Positions 18,061 through 25,235 of a DNA stretch of 64,000 bases are shown here, in pieces; within the stretch, counting starts at the first letter, position 1, and each line of letters begins with the position of its first letter. Made by a program: the position numbers and the translations under genes. The notes below the pieces were generated by a model. That model saw nothing but the letters and a program-made list of their open reading frames with translations. It was not told the origin of the DNA and did no database searches. This stretch comes from Synechococcus sp. A10-1-5-1 (GTDB lineage: Bacteria; Cyanobacteriota; Cyanobacteriia; PCC-6307; Cyanobiaceae): assembly GCF_023115425.1 (NCBI RefSeq), contig NZ_CP096032.1, positions 434,001 through 498,000 of the forward strand, given 5' to 3'.

Positions 18061-18535
18061 ACCAACGCTCTATTTGGCCTCCCCCTACGGCTTCTCCAGC
18101 CACTGGAGGTCCAGACTGCTGCCCGATTTTGTCGAGGCCCTGGAGCACCTTGGACTCGAGGTCTGGGAGCCGTTCTCCCGCAACGGGCAAGTGGACCTGG
18201 CCCAACCTGGCTGGGCCTGGCGGGTTGCCCAGGCCGATCTCCAGGACGTACGCGACGCCGACGCCCTCCTCGCCATCGTCAATGGAACGCCTCCAGACGA
18301 GGGGGTGATGCTTGAACTGGGCGCAGCGATTGCCCTCGGAAAACCCGTCTTCCTTTATCGCGATGACTTCCGCCGCTGCAGCGATTCAGAGGACTATCCC
18401 CTGAATCTGATGGTCTTTAGCGGCTTGCCCCAACAGGGCTGGCAAAACTGGCTCTACGGATCGATCGAAGAACTCCAGGCCCCCGGAAAAGCCTTGGTGC
18501 AATGGCTCAATGTCTGGAGGTCAAGCGAGATCTAG
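18053..18535 (+). CDS. Nucleoside 2-deoxyribosyltransferase-family protein
   Basis: 160 residues. Seen: TLYLASPYGFS at the N-terminus, DVRDADALLAIVNG and the catalytic-type region DEGVMLELGAAIALGKPVFLYRDD, all characteristic of the NDT/DUF4406-like fold whose members swap or hydrolyse the N-glycosidic bond of deoxynucleosides or deoxynucleotides. The Glu in MLELG is the usual nucleophile position. Start ATG 18053 overlaps the preceding phosphoribosyltransferase gene. The exact reaction (transferase versus nucleotide hydrolase) cannot be told by eye. Confidence 0.8.
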   Translation: MAKPTLYLASPYGFSSHWRSRLLPDFVEALEHLGLEVWEPFSRNGQVDLAQPGWAWRVAQADLQDVRDADALLAIVNGTPPDEGVMLELGAAIALGKPVFLYRDDFRRCSDSEDYPLNLMVFSGLPQQGWQNWLYGSIEELQAPGKALVQWLNVWRSSEI

Positions 18536-18733
18536 GGACTCGCCTGAGGCTTTGGCGCGTTGGGCGGCACGCATCGCGACTTCCACAGGAACGGTTCCGT
18601 CTGAGGTGCCCTTGGCTTCGCGACTGCTGAGTTGCAGGACCATTTGACGACGCTGCTCGGGGCTGAGCTTTAAGAGGTCGGCGAGGACTTCAGGGTCAAT
18701 CCGTCCCAGTCGCTCCCGATCCAGCCCATCCAT
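18521..18733 (-). CDS. Small hypothetical protein
   Basis: 70 residues, acidic/helical: MDGLDRERLGRIDPEVLADLLKL, then LSPEQRRQMVLQLSS, GTVPVEVAMRAAQRA and a short tail. No cysteines or membrane segment. I chose ATG 18733 over an in-frame TTG at 18751. Its last 15 bases overlap the convergent NDT-like gene. The regular helical content supports a real protein; no family recognised. Confidence 0.5.
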   Translation of the reverse strand: MDGLDRERLGRIDPEVLADLLKLSPEQRRQMVLQLSSREAKGTSDGTVPVEVAMRAAQRAKASGESLDLA

Positions 18734-18831
18734 CGGCACCGTCCAATACAAGAGAGGTCCTCATAAACGGAAAAGCAAAGGGAAGAACTGCTTTTTCGGC
18801 ACGCGTCAGCTCACCCAAACAGAGCGCGAGA

Positions 18832-18969
18832 ATGCAGCCCATGAACAACCAGCGCCCCCTCTCGGCTCTCTTTTTGGCCCTGGTGATTGCCGTGGTGCCC
18901 CTCTCGGCGGCCCTGCTGATCCACGGTCACGCCAACTTTCAAGCGGTCTTTCACAATGCATTCGGGTGA
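18832..18969 (+). CDS. Small single-span membrane protein
   Basis: 45 codons: short polar N-terminus (MQPMNNQRPLSA), one hydrophobic helix (LFLALVIAVVPLSAALLI), and a short tail GHANFQAVFHNAFG before TGA. ATG 18841 is an equally good start (42 residues). Its size and one-helix form resemble accessory subunits of thylakoid or respiratory complexes, but I cannot match it to any known Psb, Psa, Pet or Ndh subunit. It starts 98 bases from the divergent 18733 gene. Confidence 0.5.
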   Translation: MQPMNNQRPLSALFLALVIAVVPLSAALLIHGHANFQAVFHNAFG

Positions 18970-19036
18970 ATCCCTGGTGGATTCAGACCAGAACTGCCAT
19001 TCGTCGCTAGCAACCGGATAGAGCTGGTGGCCTCAG

Positions 19037-19207
19037 ATGTTCTTCTACGAGCTGAACGTCAATCTGCCCCACAGAATTCTGACCGTTCCTCTTCAAGCGG
19101 AGAGCCAAGAGCAGGCCTGGCATCTCAGCCGCGATCTCTTTCCGGATCACGACCTCCAGTTGGTGCCCAGACGCGGGGACTCCGATCCGGACGTCTGGGC
19201 GATTTAA
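19037..19207 (+). CDS. Small soluble hypothetical protein
   Basis: 56 residues beginning MFFYELNVNLPHRILTVPLQ, then ESQEQAWHLSRDLFPDHDLQLVPRRGD and ending DPDVWAI. The beta-helix-beta reading and balanced composition look like a real protein rather than random frame. No motif or family recognised. It follows the small membrane protein by 67 bases on the same strand. Confidence 0.5.
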   Translation: MFFYELNVNLPHRILTVPLQAESQEQAWHLSRDLFPDHDLQLVPRRGDSDPDVWAI

Positions 19208-19218
19208 ACGGAGTCCGC

Positions 19219-19299
19219 TCAGGACTTCTCTAGACGGCGCACGATCCAGGCCATCGCACCCAGGGAGCCAGCCAGGGCCAGTAGCAACGCAATCGTCAT
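19219..19299 (-). CDS. Very small membrane protein (26 residues)
   Basis: Minus-strand ATG at 19299 gives a hydrophobic helix (MTIALLLALAGSLGAMAWIV) capped by a basic-acidic tail RRLEKS and TGA. This is the form of one-helix subunits of photosynthetic complexes, but the sequence does not match PetG, PetL, PetN, PsbM or others I know. Its start codon shares the bases CATG with the start of the plus-strand GGCT-like gene, so one of the two starts could be wrong. Confidence 0.4.
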   Translation of the reverse strand: MTIALLLALAGSLGAMAWIVRRLEKS

Positions 19300-19744
19300 G
19301 GGTGGAGCCAGCAGTGGCACTGATTATGTCGGCCTGGTGTTCGTCTACGGCACCCTCAAGCGAGGCGAGCGCTATCACGAAGAACTAGGCGGGGCCATCT
19401 TTGAAGGGAGTGCAGAGCTGAGGGGACTAGAGCTCTACAACCTTGGGCCCTTTCCAATGGCAATCAGCAATGCCCAAGCCCAGACCCCAGTGCGCGGGGA
19501 GATCTACAGAGTCACCACGCAGCAACTCCAGGCACTGGATCGCTTCGAGGGGGCGCCTCGGCTCTATCAGCGCGAGCTGCGCTCGTTACTGGATGGTCGG
19601 AGAGCCTGGGTGTATCTCGGGAGTCCCCAGCAAGTGAGGTTTGTGCAAGCCATTCCCAGCGGGAGCTGGAGCGAGTCAGACCGCCACCAACAAGCATCCC
19701 GGCGGGGGCATGGCCATGGACCTGGAAACAACGGTTCAAGGTGA
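19298..19744 (+). CDS. Gamma-glutamylcyclotransferase-like (AIG2/GGCT) protein
   Basis: 148 residues with the GGCT signature VFVYGTLKRGERYHE, the central FPMAIS, VRGEIYRV and LDRFEG blocks containing the acidic residue that acts in catalysis in the family. Members release 5-oxoproline from gamma-glutamyl peptides or amines. The C-terminal 30 residues (SWSESDRHQQASRRG...) are low-complexity and may be non-conserved. Start ATG 19298 is used; GTG 19337, closer to the motif, is an alternative that would remove the overlap with the small minus-strand gene. Confidence 0.82.
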   Translation: MGGASSGTDYVGLVFVYGTLKRGERYHEELGGAIFEGSAELRGLELYNLGPFPMAISNAQAQTPVRGEIYRVTTQQLQALDRFEGAPRLYQRELRSLLDGRRAWVYLGSPQQVRFVQAIPSGSWSESDRHQQASRRGHGHGPGNNGSR

Positions 19745-19782
19745 CCGCGGCTTCTACGCTCAGGCCGGTTTCCTGCTGACCC

Positions 19783-20361
19783 ATGGCCCTCACCCTGTTC
19801 GGCGGCGCCCGCAGCCGTGCCTCCATGCCTCGCTGGTACCTCGAGGAGAAGGGGATCCCCTACACCTGGCAACTGCTGGATATGGAAGCCGGGGAGCACC
19901 GCCAAGAACCGTTCACGGCCATTAACCCCTTCGCCAAGGTGCCGGCGTTGGTGGATGAGGATCCAGCTCTCCCCTCGGGCCGTCTGCAACTGTTTGAAAG
20001 CGGCGCGATCCTGCTCTATCTGGCAGAGCGCTTCGGTGGGGAGTGCCAAACCGCAGCAGAGCGTGGCTTGGCGCAGCAGTGGGTGCTGTTTGCCAATGCG
20101 ACGCTGGCTACCGCCCTCTTTGTCCCCTCCAACCGCGAGCGGGAATTCCCCCGCCTGATGGACGTGCTGGATCGCAAGCTGGCAGAGGGTCCGCTGATGG
20201 GCGACGACTGGGGAGTCGCCGACTGCGCGGTGAACGCCTACCTGGCCTACCTACCAATCTTCTTTCCGCAAATTGACCTGAGCCCCTACCCCCACGTTCA
20301 GGCGACCATCGCAGCGACTCAACAACGGCCCGCCTACCAACGGGGCATGGGTCAGCGTTGA
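19783..20361 (+). CDS. Glutathione S-transferase-family protein
   Basis: 192 residues. Seen: thioredoxin-fold N-terminal domain with LTLFGGARSRASMPRWYLEE, the cis-proline glutathione-site region FAKVPALVDED, and LFESGAILLYLAERF (Glu-Ser contacts to glutathione); the helical C-terminal domain contains MGDDWGVADCAVNAYL, the usual N-capping box. Substrate unknown. It overlaps the following phosphoesterase gene by 4 bases (TTGA), so the two are translationally coupled. Confidence 0.9.
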   Translation: MALTLFGGARSRASMPRWYLEEKGIPYTWQLLDMEAGEHRQEPFTAINPFAKVPALVDEDPALPSGRLQLFESGAILLYLAERFGGECQTAAERGLAQQWVLFANATLATALFVPSNREREFPRLMDVLDRKLAEGPLMGDDWGVADCAVNAYLAYLPIFFPQIDLSPYPHVQATIAATQQRPAYQRGMGQR

Positions 20362-21002
20362 GCCAGCACGAAACCCTGATCTGGGGCGACAGCCGATTGG
20401 AGTTGCTGCCCCAGCGTGCGGCCTGGGATCCCGAACGACGGGCCCTGCTGATCGCTGATCTGCACCTTGGGAAGGCCGAGAGTTTCCAGGTTCAGGGCAT
20501 CCCCTTACCCAGTGATGGGGACCAGGGGAACCTCAATCGGCTGCTGGAGCTCAGTTCAACGCTGGGAGCCCTGCAGGTGCTCGTCCTTGGTGACCTGATC
20601 CATAGTCGTCTTGGCCTGACCAGCGAACTCCAGCAAAAGCTCTCAGCTCTCCCCGAACTGATGGGCTGCGAACTGCTCCTGGTCGGCGGAAACCATGATC
20701 GCGGAGCCGTCTTCCCCTCCCTTCGGGCGCAACCCTCACTTCAACTTGGGTCCTGGTGGCTCAGCCATGAACCGGAACGACCGCCAGCAGAGGGACTGCT
20801 GAACATCTGCGGCCATCTCCATCCCGTGGCGCTCCTGGGGCAGGGCTCCGATCGCATGCGACTGCCCTGTTTTGGCCTCGACCAGATCAATCATCGGCTG
20901 CTGCTGCCGGCCTTCGGGGATCTCACCGGAGGACATCCCGCCCCAGCCGGACTGGAGCGTTGGGTGATCGCCGAGGACCAGGTGCTGAAGCTGCCGGCCT
21001 AG
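20358..21002 (+). CDS. Ligase-associated DNA-damage-response metallophosphoesterase (PdeM-type)
   Basis: 214 residues with a complete calcineurin-like metal site: IADLHLGKAESF, VLGDLIHSR, GGNHDRG, SHEP and CGHLHP. The N-terminal block RRALLIADLHLGKA matches the phosphoesterase normally encoded with the Exo/ligase/Lhr-core genes (TIGR04123). In other bacteria the four genes are adjacent; here it is 4.4 kb downstream of Lhr on the same strand. TTG 20358 overlaps the GST stop codon. Confidence 0.88.
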   Translation: MSQHETLIWGDSRLELLPQRAAWDPERRALLIADLHLGKAESFQVQGIPLPSDGDQGNLNRLLELSSTLGALQVLVLGDLIHSRLGLTSELQQKLSALPELMGCELLLVGGNHDRGAVFPSLRAQPSLQLGSWWLSHEPERPPAEGLLNICGHLHPVALLGQGSDRMRLPCFGLDQINHRLLLPAFGDLTGGHPAPAGLERWVIAEDQVLKLPA

Positions 21003-21044
21003 TCCCAAGCTTTCCCTAGATTTCTCCTCTCTGGCTCCCTTCAT

Positions 21045-22481
21045 CTGGACTCCGCCGCAGCGCCTCCGTCCAAACCGAAGCGCCCCCACTGGCGACGCAA
21101 GCGCTGGATCCCCATCTGGCTTCCAGCCGGGCTCTTTGCGTTTCTGGTGGCCATCGCCCCCCCTTTGCCAGAAGGCGAGCCAACCAAGACGGTATCCTCG
21201 CGCTTGATCCCGGCCGGCAGCCAGAGCGAACCCTTTCGCTATCTGCCTGACGAGGACGTCTACGCCCTCGATTTCGACCCGCGCAAAGTCCGCATTGGCC
21301 TGCTCGAAGGCTGGGACCGGGAGCAGGAGGCCTTCAGCGACCCCTCTGCACTGGCCTATTTCTCAGGGCCGATGTACGAGCGTCACGTCAACAGCCTTGG
21401 CCGGGAGATCACCGTTCCCCTCGGGGACCTGAAGTTGGGAGATCAGATCTGGCGAGGCAGAAACCGGACCGCGGCACGCCAACGGGCGTTTGTCGGAATA
21501 CGGCATGACGGTGGGGCCGATTTTGGCTTCGGCGAACTCACGCCAGAGCGGGCGGCTCGTTACGACACCTTCATCGGCGGACTGCACAGCCTTTACAACG
21601 ATCTCCTGGATCCCCCACCGGACTACCGCGGGGCCTACAGCGTCTCCATGGGGCAGCAGATCCGCTACTACCTCCCCCGCATCCGGATGGTGATCGGCCT
21701 GCGGGGCGATGGTCGGCTGGAGGTGCTGATGAGCCGAGATGGCCTCACCCTGGAGCAAACCAAAAGCCTGGCGCGCCAGCGCGGTTTTAAGGCTGCCTAC
21801 CTCCCCGATCACGCCTCAAAGAGCCGCCTGATTATTCCCGGGGTCAAGGGATTCAGCGAGGCGGATGCGAACTGGATCAGTGGAGGAGCCACCAGCTTTG
21901 TCCACGTCCCCTACCTGCTGCGCCTGAGCCCCCGAGCCATACCCCTACGGGGAAATCTGCTCGCCAGCCTGACGCCCCGGCTTGGGCAACGGGATTGCAG
22001 CAACCCACTGCAGTGCAGCCAGAGCTTTGGAGCGCAGCTCGCCGATCGGGCCCTGGCCGGGTTGAACCGCCTGATGGAACAAGGCGTCGAACCAGTGGCG
22101 CGCCTGATCTGGTCGCCCGCGCCTCTGGCGCAACCCCTCGGGGATAGCAAGCGAGCACCCCTGCGGGAACCTCCGATCACGGCAGACCCCTTGGCCCTGC
22201 GCGAACTGCAGGAGAACGCCGCCAACAGCCAACTGGGCAACGAGCTCACCCCCGCGGCCCCCGACCTTCCACCGCCCTTGGTGTTGCTGGAGGGCCAGTC
22301 CCTGCCGCAGGAACCGGAGTTTGTGGACGGAGATTTTGATGCTCTCTCCCCAGCCGAAGCGATGCCACCGGGGGAGATGCCGATTGGTGCACCGCCCCCG
22401 CCGCCGCTCCTCCCGCCACGGCCGCTGCCACCGATCAATGGAGCCAGCAAGCTGCCTTTGGTTCCGCCCCCGCCGCTTTAG
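21045..22481 (+). CDS. Membrane-anchored, proline-rich protein of unknown function
   Basis: The frame is open from 21003 to 22481 and codes for about 478 residues from CTG 21045. Seen: a basic cytoplasmic leader (SKPKRPHWRRKRW), one membrane helix (WLPAGLFAFLVAIA), a long extracytoplasmic domain of about 300 residues with no recognised family (includes FIGGLHSLYNDLL and SRLIIPGVKGFSEADANWISGG), and a C-terminal tail very rich in proline (PPPPPLLPPRPLPP). There is no ATG or TTG upstream; the only standard start is GTG 21147, which would begin inside the membrane helix. The true start is therefore probably CTG 21045 or a sequence error hides it. Confidence 0.7.
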   Translation: MDSAAAPPSKPKRPHWRRKRWIPIWLPAGLFAFLVAIAPPLPEGEPTKTVSSRLIPAGSQSEPFRYLPDEDVYALDFDPRKVRIGLLEGWDREQEAFSDPSALAYFSGPMYERHVNSLGREITVPLGDLKLGDQIWRGRNRTAARQRAFVGIRHDGGADFGFGELTPERAARYDTFIGGLHSLYNDLLDPPPDYRGAYSVSMGQQIRYYLPRIRMVIGLRGDGRLEVLMSRDGLTLEQTKSLARQRGFKAAYLPDHASKSRLIIPGVKGFSEADANWISGGATSFVHVPYLLRLSPRAIPLRGNLLASLTPRLGQRDCSNPLQCSQSFGAQLADRALAGLNRLMEQGVEPVARLIWSPAPLAQPLGDSKRAPLREPPITADPLALRELQENAANSQLGNELTPAAPDLPPPLVLLEGQSLPQEPEFVDGDFDALSPAEAMPPGEMPIGAPPPPPLLPPRPLPPINGASKLPLVPPPPL

Positions 22482-22485
22482 GGGG

Positions 22486-22950
22486 TCAGGCCGAAGCCAG
22501 CGCCCGCACCACATCGCCGCGGGTCAGCACCCCCAGCGGACGCTTCTGCTCGTCGAGGACAAACAGCCGTTGGGTGCCTTTCTCATGCAGCAGGCGTGCC
22601 GCCTCAGGGAGCAGGGTGTCCGCGCTGCAGGTGTGGGGGTTCTGGCTCATCACCTCGCCAACGCTATTGCCCAACACCTGATGCACCTGCTTATCCCACT
22701 GCAGTGGGTTGCGCAGATAGATCACCGCATCCAGCAGCATCACGTAGGGGCCCGCATCAAAGCCGCTCTCGCGCACCATCAGGTCCTGCTCCGTCAGTTC
22801 GCCGAGCAGGGCGCCGTTGCCATCCACGACGGGCAAGCCACTGATGTGGTGGTCGCTCATCAGTTGCACCGCCTTCTGAAGTGGTGTCTCGCTGGTGACG
22901 CTGCTGACGGGCGTGGTCATCACTTCGGAGACCCGGCGTTCAACGACCAT
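22486..22950 (-). CDS. CBS-domain-pair protein
   Basis: 154 residues made of two CBS motifs: VSEVMTTPVSSVTSETPL...HHISGLPVVDGNGALLGELTEQDL, and VGEVMSQNPHTCSADTLL...QRLFVLDEQKRPLGVLTRGDVVRAL. Stand-alone CBS pairs bind adenine nucleotides and act as energy or redox sensors; in chloroplasts such proteins regulate thioredoxins. No effector domain is attached. It converges on the proline-rich protein gene, 4 bases away, and is divergent from the phosphatidyltransferase gene. Confidence 0.92.
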   Translation of the reverse strand: MVVERRVSEVMTTPVSSVTSETPLQKAVQLMSDHHISGLPVVDGNGALLGELTEQDLMVRESGFDAGPYVMLLDAVIYLRNPLQWDKQVHQVLGNSVGEVMSQNPHTCSADTLLPEAARLLHEKGTQRLFVLDEQKRPLGVLTRGDVVRALASA

Positions 22951-23026
22951 GACTGCGCTGCGGATGCCGCCATTGTGGCCGCTCCGTCAGGCGAAAGAAT
23001 GAACCGCAACGCTTGGTCGGAAAGCC

Positions 23027-23563
23027 ATGCCGCACCCACCCCTCAGCCGCCGGCTCGCTGATGGTCTGACCATCGGTCGCGCCGCCATCGGCCTGCCCTT
23101 GATCCTGGCCCTGAGCCAGGGCAACGGCTGGTTGGCCTGGTGGCTACTGCTTTTAGGGGGCCTCAGCGATGCTGCCGACGGCTGGCTAGCCCGAAGGGCA
23201 GGGGGCGGGTCAGTTTGGGGGGCACGGCTTGACCCCTTAACCGACAAGATCCTGATATTGGCCCCGCTGCTCTGGCTCGGTGCCGCCGGCGCCCTGCCGC
23301 TCTGGGCCATCTGGCTGCTGCTGGCCCGTGAACTATTGATCTCCGGCTGGCGTGCGGGACAAGGCAGCGGTGGCCCGGCCTCCTGGGGAGGCAAGGCCAA
23401 GACAATCCTGCAGTTCGCTGCTCTGCTGCTCTTGCTCTGGCCCGGCGGCGGAGACGAGCTGCTGAACAGCCTCGGGTTCTGGCTGTTCTGGCCCTCGCTC
23501 GTGCTCGCCCTGAGCTCAGCCTGGGGCTACGTCAAAGCGCCAGCAGCTGATCGTCTGAGCTGA
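23027..23563 (+). CDS. CDP-alcohol phosphatidyltransferase (PgsA-like)
   Basis: 178-residue integral membrane enzyme. Seen: the family signature D-G-x2-A-R-x8-G-x3-D-x3-D read as DAADGWLARRAGG...WGARLDPLTDK, and about five hydrophobic helices. It probably makes phosphatidylglycerol phosphate from CDP-diacylglycerol and glycerol 3-phosphate; phosphatidylglycerol is essential for photosystems. A cyanobacterium usually has another pgsA copy, so substrate assignment is tentative. The 3' end overlaps the convergent CSP41-like gene by 32 bases. Confidence 0.88.
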   Translation: MPHPPLSRRLADGLTIGRAAIGLPLILALSQGNGWLAWWLLLLGGLSDAADGWLARRAGGGSVWGARLDPLTDKILILAPLLWLGAAGALPLWAIWLLLARELLISGWRAGQGSGGPASWGGKAKTILQFAALLLLLWPGGGDELLNSLGFWLFWPSLVLALSSAWGYVKAPAADRLS

Positions 23564-24452
23564 AGTCCGGGCTGGTCGGCATGCGCTTGGCGTAGTCATT
23601 GCTGTAGCTATCGGCGAGGGAGCGCTCGACGTCGTATTGCGGCGTCCAAGCCAGCTCGCGCTGCACCCGGTGGATGTCAGTCAGGAAGTGAGCCATGCGC
23701 AGGGGGAAGGCCTTGCGGGCCTTTTTGTCGAGACTGCCGGGATCAAAGCTGCGGATCTCGACCGAGGCCGGGTCCTTGCCGCAGGCCCGAGCGGCGGCGG
23801 CCACCAGTCCACGGAAACTGATGCCCTGGGCGCTGGAGCAGTTGTAGATCCGATTCGTCGCCGCATCGACCCCGATGCTCAGGGCCATCGCCGTCGCCAG
23901 GTCATTGACATGACCCAGCTGGGTGATGGTGCTGCCATCACCGGGTAGGGGGACGGGCCGTCCATGAACAATCCGATCGAAGAACCAGCTCTCGACGGGG
24001 TTGTAGTTGCCGGCGCCAACGATGTAAGTGGGCCGGAAGCTGGTGAAGGGGATCTTCTCTGCCGTCAGCCAGGCCTCGGTGTCGAGCTTGCCGCTGTGGC
24101 GGCTCTCGGGATCGGTCGGGGAGGTCTCCGTCAGCGGCCACAACTCGCTGTCGGCGTAGACGCCGGCGGAGCTGACGTAGACAAAGCGATGGGTCGGGGC
24201 TCCCGTCACCTCCACCACGGAGCGACTATCGGCAACGGTGCGCCCGGAGCTGTCGACGATCACATCGAATTGACGACCGGCCAGAGCCGAGAGCCCCTCA
24301 GCTGTGCTGCGGTCCCCGCGGAGGTGCTCGACACCAGCGGGGACGGGGTTCTTGCCGCGGGTGAACAGGGTCAAGGCATGACCGGCGTCCTGCAGCTGTT
24401 GCACCAGGGGACGCCCAACGAAGCGGGTCCCGCCCATCACCAGGATCTTCAT
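23532..24452 (-). CDS. NAD(P)-fold protein of the CSP41 type (atypical SDR)
   Basis: 306 residues. Seen: Rossmann start MKILVMGGTRFVGRPL, HLRGDRST, RFVYVSSAGVYAD, SFRPTYIVGAGNY and a C-terminal WTPQYDVERSL. This matches the chloroplast/cyanobacterial CSP41 family, which keeps the epimerase fold but binds and cleaves RNA and associates with ribosomes and RNA polymerase (known for the plant proteins). An epimerase role cannot be excluded: the Tyr of YxxxK is replaced by a non-standard context. ATG 24452 is chosen over a start seven codons upstream because it sits just before the Rossmann strand. Confidence 0.85.
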   Translation of the reverse strand: MKILVMGGTRFVGRPLVQQLQDAGHALTLFTRGKNPVPAGVEHLRGDRSTAEGLSALAGRQFDVIVDSSGRTVADSRSVVEVTGAPTHRFVYVSSAGVYADSELWPLTETSPTDPESRHSGKLDTEAWLTAEKIPFTSFRPTYIVGAGNYNPVESWFFDRIVHGRPVPLPGDGSTITQLGHVNDLATAMALSIGVDAATNRIYNCSSAQGISFRGLVAAAARACGKDPASVEIRSFDPGSLDKKARKAFPLRMAHFLTDIHRVQRELAWTPQYDVERSLADSYSNDYAKRMPTSPDFSSDDQLLAL

Positions 24453-24539
24453 CGCAGCCGTCTGACGTTCCACCCATTCAAAACGCTGGGCACTCGACTG
24501 AAGGCAGCAGCAGACTGAGGGTTCTCACGGGCAGGTGCC

Positions 24540-25235
24540 ATGGGGCGATTCAGCGAGGTCCTGCGTTCCCTCAACAACCTCAAACTGCTGGCGGCCGTAG
24601 GCCGCAGCGGCGGTGAACTGAGCAACATCGCCGATCTGGTGGACAACTTCCTCGGAAGCCCCCAGATGGACGACTGCATCCGCCGCTTCCGCGAACTCCC
24701 CGGTGGGGCCGCGCTGATGGATGGACGCTTCCCGCCCCTGCAACCGCCCATCGATCGACTGGAAAAGCTCCCTTCCGGAACCCTCGGGCGTGAGTACGCC
24801 CGCCTGATCCTCAAGCTGGGCTATGACCCGGAGTTCTTCCGTCCCCGGCCGATCGAAAGCGACGGGCAGTGGCTGACCCAGCGCATTGCCACCACCCACG
24901 ACGTCCATCACGTCATCAGCGGCTTCGGCACCGAACGGGCCGGTGAGACCGGCGTCTTGGCCATCACCGCCGCGCAGATCGGCTTTCCTGCCTACGTCCT
25001 GCTCACCAGCGCCAGCCAACTGGCGAACTTCCGCCTGAAACTCGAGGAGTTCGAGAGCATCAGCCGCGCCACCGCCCACGGCTATGCCATCGCGCGCCAG
25101 GCCCACTGCCTGGCCATCGCCCGCTGGGAAGAGGGCTGGGAGAAGCCAATCAGCCAATGGCGCCAGGAGCTGGGGATCGTGGATCCGGCTGATGGCGAGC
25201 CCTACGGACTAGCCCAGCAGCTCTCTGAGCCATGA
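24540..25235 (+). CDS. Coq4-family protein
   Basis: 231 residues. The diagnostic Coq4 metal-ligand motif is fully present: H120-D121-x-x-H124 followed exactly 11 residues later by E136 (THDVHHVISGF...AGE). Also seen: conserved LEKLPSGTLGREYA. In eukaryotes Coq4 organises ubiquinone synthesis and decarboxylates/hydroxylates a ring carbon. Cyanobacteria make plastoquinone, not ubiquinone, so the substrate here is open. Downstream, a 4-base overlap (ATGA) couples it to the TIGR02450-HisA gene. Confidence 0.9.
   Translation: MGRFSEVLRSLNNLKLLAAVGRSGGELSNIADLVDNFLGSPQMDDCIRRFRELPGGAALMDGRFPPLQPPIDRLEKLPSGTLGREYARLILKLGYDPEFFRPRPIESDGQWLTQRIATTHDVHHVISGFGTERAGETGVLAITAAQIGFPAYVLLTSASQLANFRLKLEEFESISRATAHGYAIARQAHCLAIARWEEGWEKPISQWRQELGIVDPADGEPYGLAQQLSEP

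Noticed and set aside
18970-19036. Possible continuation of the small membrane gene after its stop
   Set aside because: Two stops close by and no similarity to the next frame; treated as separate genes.
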